The translations under genes and the position numbers were made by a program. The notes beneath the pieces were generated by a model that saw only the letters and a program-made list of their open reading frames with translations, did not search any database and was not told where the DNA came from. From CADEEN01 sp963751775 (GTDB taxonomy: Bacteria; Pseudomonadota; Gammaproteobacteria; Burkholderiales; Burkholderiaceae_C), in assembly GCA_963751775.1 (NCBI GenBank), contig CAVVVW010000028.1:186001-250000 (forward strand): a stretch of 64,000 nucleotides of DNA, read 5' to 3'. Shown piece by piece: positions 38,358-48,282 of the stretch (its first letter is position 1; each line of letters starts with the position of its first letter).

Positions 38358-41300
38358 ATGTTCTCGCGCTTCTTCATCGACCGGCCGATCTTCGCCGCCG
38401 TGCTGGCGATCTTCATCGTCATTGCCGGCCTGTCGGCCATGCGTTCGCTGCCGATCGCGCAGTACCCCGAGATCGCGCCGCCGGTGGTCACGGTAACGGC
38501 GATCTACCCCGGCGCCAGCGCCGAGGTGATCGAGCAGACGGTGGCCGCGCCGCTGGAAAACGCCATCAACGGCGTCGAGCACATGATCTACATGGGGTCG
38601 ACCTCCACCAGCAACGGCATGGTCACGATCCAGATCAGTTTCGACATCGGCACCGATGTCGACCAGGCGGCGCAGATCGTCAACAACCGCGTCAAGCAGG
38701 TCGAGACCAAGCTGCCGCAAGAGGTGCGTCGCCAGGGCGTGACGGTGGAGAAAGGGCTCCTCGGCGTTCCTGCAGGTGCTGGCCTTCTTCTCCGACGACG
38801 GCAGCAAGGACGATCTGTCGATCAGCAACTACGTGACGCTCAACGTGCTCGATTCGCTCAAGCGCGTGCCGGGCACCACCAACGTGCAGATCTTCGGCGC
38901 CAAGGACTATGCGATGCGCATCTGGCTGCGCCCCGACCGGCTGGCGCAGTTGAAGCTCACCACCGGCGACATCGCGCGTGCCGATCAACGAGCAGAACGC
39001 GCAGTTCGCCGCCGGCAAGGTGGGCCAGGCGCCAACCGGCGGTGCGCAGGAGATGGTCTATACCGTCACCACGCAGGGCCGCCTGTCGGACCCCAGGCAG
39101 TTCGAAGAGATCATCGTGCGCGCCAACCCCGACGGCAGCACGCTGCGCCTGAAGGACGTGGCCCGCGTCGAGCTCGGGTCGAAGGACTACGACTTCATCG
39201 GCCGCATCAACGGCAAGGCCGCCACGCTGGTCGGCATCTTCCTGCAGCCGGGCGCCAACGCGCTCAACGTGGCCAAGGACGTCGAGCGCACGGTCGAGGG
39301 CCTGAGCAAGCGCTTTCCCAAAGGCATCAACTACTCGATCCCGTACGACACCACACGCTTCGTGAAGGTGTCGATCGAGGAGGTGGCCAAGACGCTGGCC
39401 GAGGCCATGATCCTGGTGATCCTGGTGGTCTACCTGTTCCTGCAGAACTGGCGCGCCACGTTCATTCCGGTGGTGGCGGTGCCGGTGTCGCTGATCGGCA
39501 CGATGGCCGGCCTGTTGATGCTGGGCTATTCGATCAACACGCTGACCCTGTTCGGCATGGTGCTGGCCATCGGCATCGTGGTCGACGATGCGATCGTCGT
39601 GCTGGAGAACGTCGAGCGCATCATGCACGAAGAGAAGATGGCCGCGCGCGAGGCTGCGATCAAGGCCATGCGCGAGGTGTCGGGCCCGGTGATCGCGATC
39701 GTGCTCACGCTGTGCGCGGTGTTCGTGCCGATCGCCTTCCTCGGCGGCCTGACCGGCGAGCTGTACCGCCAGTTCGCGGTCACGATCTCGATCGCGGTGG
39801 TGATCTCGGGCATCGTGGCGCTGACGCTGACGCCGAGCCTGTGCGTGCTCCTGCTCAAGCGCGAGCACCGGACCCCAGGGCGGCTGTTCGCGGCGTTCAA
39901 CCGCTTCTTCCTGCGCGTCACCGGAGGCTACGTCAACGGCGTGGGCTTCATGGTGCGTCGTGCCGGCATCGGGCTGGCCCTGTTCGCCGGCATGGTGGCG
40001 CTGGCCGTCGGGCTGTGGCGCATCACACCGGGGTCCCTCGTGCCCGACGAAGACCAGGGCTTCTACATCTCGGCGGTGATCCTGCCCGACGGCGCCTCGC
40101 TGCAACGCACCGACGAGGTGGTGGGCGAGGTCATCAAGATCATCAAGAGCAACCCCTACAACCTCGACGTGGTGGCCTTCACCGGCTTCGACTTTCTCGG
40201 TGGCGGTTATCGCAACAACGCGGCCACGATCTTCGTCACCCAGACGCCGTGGGACAAACGGCCGGTGCCGGTGCAGGCGCTGGTCGGCGAGCTGTTCATG
40301 AAGACCGCCCACATCAAGGAGGCGCTGGTGCTGGCGTTCAATCCGCCGCCGATCTTCGGCCTCGGCACCGCAGGCGGCTTCGAGTTCTACGTGCAAAACC
40401 GCGGCGAGGGCGGTGCCCAGCGGCTGGCGCAGGTATCGCAGCAGTTCATGGGCGCGGCCGCGCAGAGCAAGCTGCTCGGCGGCGTGCAGACGCTGTGGCG
40501 CGCCAGCTCGCCGCAGCTGTTCGTCGAGGTCGACCGCGAGCGCGCCAAGGCGCTCGGCGTGCCGGTGGACGAGCTGTTCAACACGCTGTCGTCCACGCTC
40601 GGCAGCTACTACGTCAACGACTTCAACAAGTACGGCCGCACCTGGCAGGTGCTGATGTCGGCCGAGGCCGGCTACCGCAAGCGGCCCGACGACATCGGCC
40701 GCATGTGGGTGCGCTCCGACAGCGGGCAGATGGTGCCGGTATCGGCGCTGGCCCACGTCAAGTTTTCGTCGGGGCCCGAGACGCTCGATCGCTTCAACAA
40801 CCTGCCGGCCGTGAAGATGTTCGGCCAGGGTGCGCCGGGCGTCAGCTCGGGGCAGGCGATCGCCGAGGTCGAGCGCATCGCGCGCGAGGTGCTGCCGCCG
40901 GACTTCGGCTTCGACTGGGGCGGTGCCTCGTACCAGGAGAAGCGCTCGAGCGGCACCTCGGGTCTGGCACTGGTGCTCGGCGCGTTGATGGTGTTCCTGA
41001 TCCTGTCGGCGCAGTACGAGAAATGGTCGTTGCCGCTGTCGGTGATGCTGGCGCTGCCGTTCGGCACCTTCGGTGCACTGGCCGCGGTCTGGCTGCGCGG
41101 CATGACCAACGACGTGTATTTCCAGATCGGCCTGGTCACGCTGCTGGGCCTGGCGGCGAAGAACGCGATCCTGATCGTCGAGTACGCCTCGCTCAAGCAC
41201 CACGAGGGCATGAGCGCGTCGGCCGCTGCGTTGGAGGCGGCGCGATTGCGCTTCCGGCCGATCATCATGACCTCGCTGGCCTTCATTCTCGGCGTGCTGC

Positions 41301-41584
41301 CGCTGGCATTCTCCACCGGTGCCGGCGCGGCGGCGCGACGCTCGGTGGGCACCGGCGTGATGGGCGGCATGCTGGCGGCGACCTTCCTCGCGATCTTCTT
41401 CGTGCCGATGTTCTTCAAGATCATCACGGCGCGCAAGCTGCGCGAGAAACGCTCGACCGCCGAGATCCAGGCCGAGGCGCAGCACGTGCTCGAGATCCAG
41501 CGCCGGGCCGCCGCGATGCAGCCGCCGCACCGCAGCGGACAGACCGGGCCCTTGTTGCCCGACGTGAAAGGAGAACCGGCGTGA
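38358..41584 (+). CDS. RND multidrug efflux transporter, HAE1 family (AcrB/MexB type; two frameshifts)
   Basis: About 1075 residues after removing one base near 38755 and one near 38980. Proton-driven trimeric inner-membrane pump. Start MFSRFFIDRPIFAAVLAIFI, then YPEIAPPVVTVTAIYPGASA, porter domain, and transmembrane helix 4 with the proton-relay aspartates in GIVVDDAIVVLENVERIM. A second set of helices includes GLAAKNAILIVEYASLKH. The C-terminus is cytoplasmic (REKRSTAEIQAEAQHVLEIQ). AAGGAG lies before the ATG. It lies 32 bp after the adaptor gene and overlaps the outer-membrane factor start. Substrates are unknown; the family exports drugs and hydrophobic compounds. Confidence 0.93.
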
Positions 41585-42990
41585 GGCGCCCTCTTCTGCT
41601 CAGTGCTCTGGCCCTCGCCGCGGCGGGGTTGGTCGCGTGCGCCGTTCCGCCGGCCGCGACACACGAGACGCCGCAGCTCGAGCTGCCGACCGCCGGGCCT
41701 GCCGCCACGACGCAGCCCGAATGGTGGCGCAGCTTCGGCGACCCCAGGCTCGACGCGCTGGTGACCGAGGTGCTCCACAACAATCGCGACCTGGCGCGCG
41801 CCATGGCGCGCATCGACGAGTCGCGCGCGGTGCTGCGCGCGGCGCAGGCCAACCGGCTGCCCAAGGTCGACGCCACGCTGTCGGGCAGCCGGCAGCGCTT
41901 CGGCGAAAACGCACCGCTCACCGTCGGCGGCAACCAGCTGATCTTCAACGACATTCGCGCCAACCTCAATGTGGCCTACGAGGTCGACCTGTGGTCGCGC
42001 GCGGCCAAGCTGGACGCCGCCGCGCGCGACGAGCTGCTGGCCACCGAATACGCGCGCGAGACGCTGCGCACCGCGCTGGCCGCGCAGGTAGTGCAGTCAT
42101 ACGCGGCGCTGCAGTCGCTCGACGCGCAGGTGCTGCTGTTCGGGCAGGCGGTACAGGCCCAGCGCGACAGCCTGAAGCTGCAGCGTTTGCGCTTCGACGC
42201 CGGCGACATCTCCGAGCTCGACATCCAGCAGCTCGACGCCGAGCTGCTCGACAACGAAGCGCAGCTGCCCAAGCTCGACCGCGCCCGCGGTGAGGCGGAG
42301 CGAGCGCTGGCGCTCGTGCTCGGCCGCTCGCCCAAGGCCTTGATCGAACAGGGCGTGGTGCGCAGCGAAACGCCCACGCTGCGCGCCAGCGGCGTGCCCG
42401 AGGGCCTGCCATCGGATCTGCTGCTGCACCGACCCGACGTACAGGCGGCCGAAGCCAGGCTGCGTGCCGCCGGTGCACGTATCGACGCGGCGCGCGCGGC
42501 CTACTTCCCGGGCATCACACTCACCGCCTCGTATGGCGGCGAGAGCACGGAACTGTCGAACCTGCTCGACGCGCGGTCGCTGGCCTGGAACGTCGCCGCG
42601 TCGCTGACGCAGCCGATCTGGGACGGCGGCCGCATCGGCGCGATATACGACGCCACGCTGGCGCGTCGCGCGCAGATCGAGCTCGACTACCGCGACAGCG
42701 TGGTCACCGCGTTCAAGGAAGTGCGTGACGCACTCGGCCAGTACGGCGAGGCCAGTCTCACGCTGCAAAGTGGTACGCGCCGGGCGCAGGCACTGCTGCG
42801 CGCGGCCGAATTGACGCGGCTGCGCTTCGACGGCGGCGAATCGAGCCGGCTCGACGTGATCAATGCCGAGCGCCTGGCGCTCGCCGCGCAGGCACAGAAC
42901 GCCGATGCGGCCCGGGCGCTCGCCGCAGCGCAGGCCAATGTGTTCCGCGCCCTCGGCGGCGGCTGGCAGCCTGCTGCGCCATCGCCCTGA
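41581..42990 (+). CDS. RND efflux outer membrane factor, NodT/OprM family lipoprotein
   Basis: 469 residues with an intact frame. TolC-type channel that completes the efflux complex. The start is GTG at 41581, overlapping the pump stop (GTGA), with AAAGGAG upstream. Signal peptide with a lipobox VACA (LALAAAGLVACAVPP). Family motifs: EWWRSFGDPRLDALVTEVLH, DARSLAWNVAASLTQPIWDG, and repeat-like helices such as QQLDAELLDNEAQLPKLDRA. The operon ends 12 bp before a degraded ABC permease end. Confidence 0.93.
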   Translation: MRRPLLLSALALAAAGLVACAVPPAATHETPQLELPTAGPAATTQPEWWRSFGDPRLDALVTEVLHNNRDLARAMARIDESRAVLRAAQANRLPKVDATLSGSRQRFGENAPLTVGGNQLIFNDIRANLNVAYEVDLWSRAAKLDAAARDELLATEYARETLRTALAAQVVQSYAALQSLDAQVLLFGQAVQAQRDSLKLQRLRFDAGDISELDIQQLDAELLDNEAQLPKLDRARGEAERALALVLGRSPKALIEQGVVRSETPTLRASGVPEGLPSDLLLHRPDVQAAEARLRAAGARIDAARAAYFPGITLTASYGGESTELSNLLDARSLAWNVAASLTQPIWDGGRIGAIYDATLARRAQIELDYRDSVVTAFKEVRDALGQYGEASLTLQSGTRRAQALLRAAELTRLRFDGGESSRLDVINAERLALAAQAQNADAARALAAAQANVFRALGGGWQPAAPSP

Positions 42991-43002
42991 GACGGCGCGG
43001 AT

Positions 43003-43230
43003 CTACTTCACCGAACCCAACGTCAAGCCCTGCACGATGAAGCGCTGGCCGAAGACCATCAGCACGAGCGCCGGAATGGTGGCCAGCATCGACGCCGCCG
43101 CCATCTGCCCATGCTGGATTTCGTCGTCCTGGGCGATGGAGAACTCGTTCCAGCTGAAGACGAAGGCCAGCACACCGGCAGCGATCAGGCTGTTGCGCAC
43201 GCCGGCGTAGTTGTCCAGCGTCGGCGTGCG
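43003..43230 (-). pseudogene. Internally deleted carbohydrate ABC permease remnant (copy B)
   Basis: Minus-strand reading gives PTLDNYAGV then RNSLIAAGVLAFVFSWNEFS, AQDDEIQHGQMAAASMLATI and VFGQRFIVQGLTLGSVK before the stop at 43003. In MalG-type permeases PTLDNY lies near the N-terminus and FSWNEF near the C-terminus, so about 150 codons between them are missing. The 3' 110 bp resemble the remnant at 36553-36690 closely at the DNA level. No intact permease is encoded in this window. Confidence 0.65.
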
Positions 43231-43291
43231 CGGGCAGGTGTCCGACGACCCTTAACATGACCAGACGGTCACGGTGGTCTGCGTTTGAGCA

Positions 43292-43310
43292 CCCCGCAAG
43301 CGAAGCGGGG
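43292..43310. terminator. Hairpin between permease remnant and CBS gene
   Basis: CCCCGC and GCGGGG form a 6-bp GC stem with a 7-base loop, followed by two more G. It lies in the 386-bp region between the efflux operon and the convergent CBS gene, apart from the permease remnant. No T-run follows on either strand, so it may be a processing or REP-like element and not a classical terminator. Confidence 0.4.
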
Positions 43311-43375
43311 GGCCAAAGCGACGCCCGGCGCCGCTGTCCGCGGCCTGGCCACAAACGTACCGAGGTGATAGCCAA

Positions 43376-43789
43376 TCAAGGCGTGCCGGACTCGAACGAC
43401 TTCAGCACGTCCCGCCAGCTGACGATGCCCACCGGCTCGAACTGCGCGTTGACGATCGGGATGCAGGACACCGGGTGTGCCAGGAAGACCTTGATCGCAT
43501 CGGCGACCGAGGCCTCCGGCGGCAAGGTGATCGGCTTGCGCGTCATGATCTGGTGCACGGCTTTGTTCAGCGTGGCCGCGTCTCGAACGGTTTCCACCGT
43601 GCTGCCGATGAAGGGGCTCAGTGCCCGCAGCAGATCGCGATCGGAAACGACGCCATACAGCGTCCCATCATCCTCGATCGCCAGCAGGTGGTGGAAGTGC
43701 GTCGAGTCGAAGATCGTCTTGACGACATGGAGCCGGTCGTCGAGTTGGACCGTGACCACCCGTCTCGACATGATGTCCTGGACCTTCAT
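43376..43789 (-). CDS. Two-CBS-domain protein
   Basis: 137 residues with an intact frame, made only of a tandem CBS pair. CBS 1: MKVQDIMSRRVVTVQLDDRL through GTLYGVVSDRDLLRALSPFI. CBS 2: VHQIMTRKPITLPPEASVAD through PVGIVSWRDVLKSFES. The pair usually binds an adenine nucleotide such as AMP, ATP or SAM and signals energy state to a partner. AGGAG precedes the ATG at 43789. It is a stand-alone gene; the 243 bp to the next gene show no clear feature. Confidence 0.9.
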   Translation of the reverse strand: MKVQDIMSRRVVTVQLDDRLHVVKTIFDSTHFHHLLAIEDDGTLYGVVSDRDLLRALSPFIGSTVETVRDAATLNKAVHQIMTRKPITLPPEASVADAIKVFLAHPVSCIPIVNAQFEPVGIVSWRDVLKSFESGTP

Positions 43790-44032
43790 CGTGCGCTCCT
43801 CTCGGGTTGCTGGATCGTCACAGGATGGCCGGCCCATGCGACCGGGCGTGCGGCAGCCGGTGGGTGCCTATCGTACGATCCGACGCCACCATTCCTGCAA
43901 GTCAGCACCCGAGCTGCCGGCGGTCCGAGTTTCCTCGCGGCCGGCCGTCCTGCAGGCAAGCCCGGTGCAAAAAGGCGGCGCCTTGACCCCACAATCCGCT
44001 GCAATACCTCAACCACCTGGCAGGAGACTCCC

Positions 44033-45193
44033 ATGTTGAGCCGCAGACAACATCTCGCCGCACTCGCGGCATGGCTTGCCGCGGGCCGCGTGCACGCGCA
44101 GAGCGAGGCGGTGAAGATCGGCCTGATCTTGCCGATGACCGGACCGCAGGCATCCACCGGCCGCCAGATCGACGCCGCGGTCAAGCTGTTCTTGGCACAG
44201 AACGGCGCCAGGGTCGCTGGCCGCAAACTCGAGGTCATCGTCAAGGACGACGCCGGCGTGCCCGACACCGCGCGCCGGCATGCGCAGGAACTGGTGGTCA
44301 ACGACAAGGTGGCGGTGATCGCCGGCTTCGGCCTCACGCCTTGCGCGCTGGCCGCCGCGCCGATCGCCACCCAGAGCAAGACGCCGCTGGTGGTGATGGC
44401 CGCCGGCACCTCGAGCATCACCGAGGCCTCGCCGTTCGTCACGCGCACCAGCGTCACGCTGCCGCAGGTGGCGGTGGGCATGGCCGAATGGTCCAACCGC
44501 AACGGCATCAAGAAGGTGGTGACGTTGGTGGCCGATTACGGCCCCGGCATCGACGCCGAGAAGTACTACGCCGACCGCGTCACGCTCAACGGCGGCAGCG
44601 TGCTCGACAAGCTGCGCACGCCGCTGCGCAGCCCCGATTTCGCCCCCGTGCTGCAGCGGGTGCGCGACACCAGGCCCGACGCGCTGTTCGTCTTCCTGCC
44701 CTCGGGCCAGGGCGCCCAGTTCATGAAGCAGTTCGCCGAGCGCGGCCTGGACAAGCTGGGCGTGCGGCTGATCGGCAGCGGCGAGATCACCGACGACGAC
44801 CAGATCGCCGAAATCGGCGACGTGGCACTGGGCATCGTCACCGCGCACCACTACTCGGCGGCGCACCCGAGCGCGATGAACAAGAAGTTCGTCGCCGACT
44901 TCCAGACCATGCACAAGTTCCGGCCCAACTTCATGGCCGTCGGCGGCTGGGATGGCATGCGCCTGATCAGCAAGGCCTTGGAGGCGACCAAGGGCGGCGG
45001 CGGCGAGGCATTGATGGCGGCGATGAAGGGCCAGGTCTGGGAGAGCCCGCGCGGCCCGGTGTACATCGATGCGCAGACGCGCGACATCGTGCTCGACATG
45101 TACATCCGCAAGGTCGAGCGCGTGAACGGCGAGCTGTGGAACATCGAGTTCGACGCCATCAAGGAAATGAAGGACCCGGGCAAGAGCAAGTGA
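44033..45193 (+). CDS. Branched-chain amino acid-type ABC periplasmic binding protein (LivK family)
   Basis: 386 residues with an intact frame. Signal peptide MLSRRQHLAALAAWLAAGRV with cleavage after HAQ. Type I periplasmic-binding fold: VKIGLILPMTGPQASTGRQI, KLEVIVKDDAGVPDTARRHA, VAVIAGFGLTPCALAAAPIA, VTLVADYGPGIDAEKYY. Burkholderiales use this family for amides, aromatic acids and sulfonates as well as amino acids. GGAG lies before the ATG. No LivHMGF genes are near; the next gene is a MetE-like enzyme 73 bp on, so the ligand may be its substrate. Confidence 0.9.
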   Translation: MLSRRQHLAALAAWLAAGRVHAQSEAVKIGLILPMTGPQASTGRQIDAAVKLFLAQNGARVAGRKLEVIVKDDAGVPDTARRHAQELVVNDKVAVIAGFGLTPCALAAAPIATQSKTPLVVMAAGTSSITEASPFVTRTSVTLPQVAVGMAEWSNRNGIKKVVTLVADYGPGIDAEKYYADRVTLNGGSVLDKLRTPLRSPDFAPVLQRVRDTRPDALFVFLPSGQGAQFMKQFAERGLDKLGVRLIGSGEITDDDQIAEIGDVALGIVTAHHYSAAHPSAMNKKFVADFQTMHKFRPNFMAVGGWDGMRLISKALEATKGGGGEALMAAMKGQVWESPRGPVYIDAQTRDIVLDMYIRKVERVNGELWNIEFDAIKEMKDPGKSK

Positions 45194-45266
45194 TCGCGCA
45201 ACGCCAGCCTGGCCTCGAGCAACCGGGCTTGCGGCACCACCGACCCCATAGCGCCGAGGAGCATCC

Positions 45267-46388
45267 ATGAGCATCCGTACCGCACCGCCGTTCCGCGCCG
45301 ACCATGTCGGCAGCTTCCTGCGCCCGAAGGCCCTGCTCGACGCACGCGACGAGTTCTTCGTCAAGAAGACCATCGACGCGGCGCAGCTGCGCGCGGTGGA
45401 GGACCGCGCCATCAGCGAGATCGTCAAGTTCCAGCAGGACGTGGGTCTGCAGTCGATCACCGACGGTGAGTTCCGCCGCACCTTCTTCCACATCGACTTT
45501 CTCGAACAACTCGGCGGCGTGAAGACCGAAGTCGGGCAATTGGTCATCAAGAACGCCGACGGCAGCGAGAGCCTGGCGCCGCCGGTGATCAAGGTGGTGG
45601 ACAAGGTGCGCCACGTGAAGGACATCCAGCGCGCCGACTTCGAGTACCTGAAATCGCAAGTCTCGAAGGGGATGACGCCGAAGGTGACGATTCCATCGCC
45701 GACGATGCTGCACTTTCGCGGCGGACGCGCGGGCATCAGCCGCGAGGCCTATCCCGAACTCGACCCGTTGTTCTATGACGACGTGGCCAAGGCCTATGGC
45801 GAGGAGTTGCAATCGCTGTACGACGCGGGCTGCCGCTATGTGCAGATGGACGACACCAACATGGCCTACCTGTGCGACGAGAAGATGCGCGAGGCCGCCC
45901 GTCAGCGCGGCGACGACCCGAACGTATTGCCGCACCGCTACGCCGGCTTCATCAACAAAGTCGTGGCCGCCAAGCCCGCAGGCATGACGCTGGCGATGCA
46001 TTTGTGCCGCGGCAACTTCAAGAGCACGCACGCCGCGAGCGGCAATTACGAGCCCGTGGCCGAGGCGCTGCTCGCGGAGATGAACCTCGACGCCTACTTC
46101 ATGGAGTACGACGACGACCGCTCGGGCGACTTCCGGCCGCTGCGCTTCCTCAAGCCCGGCAAGACCGTGGTGCTGGGCCTGGTGACGACCAAGTTCGGTG
46201 AAATGGAAAGCAAGGACGCCCTCAAGCGCCGCATCGACGAGGCGGCGAAATACGCGCCGCTCGAGCAGTTGTGCCTGAGCCCGCAGTGCGGCTTCTCGAG
46301 CACCGTGCACGGCAACAACATCGCGGTCGAGGCGCAGCGCGCCAAGCTGCGGCTGGTGGTGGAGACGGCGGCCGAAGTCTGGGGTTGA
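45267..46388 (+). CDS. MetE C-terminal-like methyltransferase (cobalamin-independent methionine synthase family)
   Basis: 373 residues, matching the catalytic barrel of MetE without its N-terminal half. Zinc ligands are in LAMHLCRGNFK (His and Cys), a Glu near YFMEYDDDRSGDF and Cys in LCLSPQCGFSSTVHGN. FRADHVGSFLRPKALLDAR is the typical start of the short family. Short MetE-like proteins transfer methyl groups from simple donors or act in related lyase-type chemistry; the acceptor is unknown. The preceding Liv-type receptor suggests a linked uptake function. Confidence 0.85.
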   Translation: MSIRTAPPFRADHVGSFLRPKALLDARDEFFVKKTIDAAQLRAVEDRAISEIVKFQQDVGLQSITDGEFRRTFFHIDFLEQLGGVKTEVGQLVIKNADGSESLAPPVIKVVDKVRHVKDIQRADFEYLKSQVSKGMTPKVTIPSPTMLHFRGGRAGISREAYPELDPLFYDDVAKAYGEELQSLYDAGCRYVQMDDTNMAYLCDEKMREAARQRGDDPNVLPHRYAGFINKVVAAKPAGMTLAMHLCRGNFKSTHAASGNYEPVAEALLAEMNLDAYFMEYDDDRSGDFRPLRFLKPGKTVVLGLVTTKFGEMESKDALKRRIDEAAKYAPLEQLCLSPQCGFSSTVHGNNIAVEAQRAKLRLVVETAAEVWG

Positions 46389-46418
46389 GCGACGCCGCGC
46401 TCGCAGGAGCCCGCAGCA

Positions 46419-47171
46419 TCAGGTCGTCGCGCCGTTGGCCGCAAAGTAGTCGATGAACTGCGCTGCGGGCAGGGCCGCGCAATACAGGTGGCCCTGGGCC
46501 ATCACGATGCCGGCCTCCATCAGCGCCGCGTGCTGGTGCTCGTTCTCGACGCCCTCGGCCACCACCTGCACCGCGGTCGCGGCCAGGATCGCGCGCAGCC
46601 CGGGCAGCCAGTCCGGCGCAGGCGCCTGCGGCTGCAGCGCGTGCACGAGCACTTGATCGATCTTGAGCAATTCGAAGTGGCAGCGCGAGAGCAGCGCCAG
46701 GTTGGCACCCGCCAGGTGAACATCGTCCAGCGCGATGCGCATGCCGGCCTTGGCCATGTGATCGAGCGCCAACAGGCCCTGCGCATCGGGTACGCCGCGC
46801 TCCGTCACCTCGAACACGATCTGCCGGCGCACGTCGCGCAGCCCGGCCTTGGTCATGGCGTATTCGATGCCGCCGCGCCCGAGAACGTCGGGCGGAATGT
46901 TGACGCTGACATGCGCGCCTGGATGCAGTTGCAGCCAGGGTTTGAGTTCGGCACCGACCGTGTCGATGACCCAATAGGTGATCAGTCCCGCCAGCGGCGT
47001 GCGCTCGGTATCCGGGATGAACTCCATCGGCGGCACCCAGGCGCCATCGCGCTTCCAGCGGATCAGCGCTTCGGCACCGACGCAGCGCCGGTCGGCCAGC
47101 CGCACCGTCGGCAGGTAATGCAGTTCGAAGTCACCGGCCTGCAGTGCCTGATAGGTCTCGAGCTCGTACAT
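46419..47171 (-). CDS. EAL-domain cyclic-di-GMP phosphodiesterase
   Basis: 250 residues, a stand-alone EAL domain without sensor or GGDEF. The motif reads GAEALIRWKRDG, with metal and catalytic residues in HVSVNIPPDVL (Asn), IVFEVTERG (Glu), MRIALDDVHLAGANLALL (two Asp), LLKIDQVLV (Lys) and VVAEGVENEHQ (Glu). Loop 6, usually DDFGTG, reads DDVHLAG, which may weaken activity. The expected product is linear pGpG. Start ATG 47171 follows GGAGGGG and is preferred to GTG 47174. The neighbouring 287-bp gap (47172-47458) holds only a TACAGT near 47423. Confidence 0.87.
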   Translation of the reverse strand: MYELETYQALQAGDFELHYLPTVRLADRRCVGAEALIRWKRDGAWVPPMEFIPDTERTPLAGLITYWVIDTVGAELKPWLQLHPGAHVSVNIPPDVLGRGGIEYAMTKAGLRDVRRQIVFEVTERGVPDAQGLLALDHMAKAGMRIALDDVHLAGANLALLSRCHFELLKIDQVLVHALQPQAPAPDWLPGLRAILAATAVQVVAEGVENEHQHAALMEAGIVMAQGHLYCAALPAAQFIDYFAANGATT

Positions 47172-47458
47172 CACCCCTCCCGGGATCGCCTACTTCTGCC
47201 TCGTGCAGCGACGCGATGGCCGCGCGCGCGCCGCACACTGCGAGGCGATCCGAATCACTGACCTGGCCGGTCGCGCAGCGCTTGTCGAGCAAAGTATAGA
47301 TTCGGCGCTCGGCAGGCGCTCGCCTGGACACCGGCGGGCGGGCGCGGCCTTGATGGCCGCCGCGCGGGCTTGGCGATCGATGTTCCCAACGTCGATGCGT
47401 TGGTGAACGCCGCGCGGGGCGCTACAGTGTGCGCCGTCCCGCACTGTCTGCCACCGCC

Positions 47459-48256
47459 ATGAACACCGCATCCGCCCCCCGCCACCGTGACACGCGCGCC
47501 GTCATCACCGGCGGCACGCAGGGCCTGGGCTTGGCCGTGGCGCGGCGCCTGGCGCGCGAGGGTGCTGCCGGCATCGTCATCAGCGGCCGGCGTGCCGCGA
47601 TCGGCGAGGCGGCCGCGGCCGAGGTGCGTGCACTCGGCACCGCGTGCCACTTCGTGCAGGCCAACGTCGGTGTGGCCGACGACTGCCAGCGCCTGATGGA
47701 CGAGTCGTTCGCGCGGCTGGGCAGCGTGAACGCCCTGCTCAACTCGGCGGCCACCACCGCCCGCGGCAGCCTGCTCGACACCACGCTGGCGATGTGGCAG
47801 GAGCAGATGGACATCAATGCGCGCGGCCCGTTCCTGTTGATGCAGCGGCTGGTGCGCCATCTGCTGGAGCAGGGCGCGCCAGGCGCGATCGTCAACGTGT
47901 TGTCGCAATCGGCGCACTGCGGCCAGTCGTTCCTGGTGCCGTATTCGGCGTCGAAGGCGACGCTGGCCAACCTGACCAAGAACGTGGCCCAGTCCTTCCG
48001 TCACAAGCGCATCCGCTGCAACGGCGTGATGGCCGGCTGGATGGACACCCCCGGTGAAGCCGCGATCCAGAAGAAGGCGCACAACGCACCGGCCGACTGG
48101 CTGGCCAAGGCCGAGGCCTCGCGGCCGATGGGCCAGCTGGCCAAGCCCGACGAGTTGGCCGGCCTGATCAGCTACATGCTCAGCCCCGAGTCGGGCGTGA
48201 TGACCGGCGCATTGGTCGACTACGACCAGTGGGTGCCCGGCGCGCAGCCCGAATAG
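47459..48256 (+). CDS. Short-chain dehydrogenase/reductase
   Basis: 265 residues, intact classical SDR. Nucleotide-binding ITGGTQGLGLAVARRLAREG, NSAATTARGSLLD (structural Asn), active-site Ser in VNVLSQSAHCGQ and the YSASK tetrad near residue 162. It oxidises or reduces a hydroxy or keto group with NAD(P). It lies 26 bp upstream of iolG in the same direction, and SDRs in inositol clusters often oxidise scyllo- or other inositols, but the substrate here is inferred from context. TACAGT at 47423-47428 may be its -10. Confidence 0.88.
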   Translation: MNTASAPRHRDTRAVITGGTQGLGLAVARRLAREGAAGIVISGRRAAIGEAAAAEVRALGTACHFVQANVGVADDCQRLMDESFARLGSVNALLNSAATTARGSLLDTTLAMWQEQMDINARGPFLLMQRLVRHLLEQGAPGAIVNVLSQSAHCGQSFLVPYSASKATLANLTKNVAQSFRHKRIRCNGVMAGWMDTPGEAAIQKKAHNAPADWLAKAEASRPMGQLAKPDELAGLISYMLSPESGVMTGALVDYDQWVPGAQPE

Positions 48257-48282
48257 TGCGAATCACAACAAGGAGACCCTGC

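Noticed and set aside
38957..41530. A minus-strand open frame of 857 codons across the RND pump
   Set aside because: Antisense shadow of a well-conserved RND transporter; the product is a His/Arg/Asp-rich string without domains.
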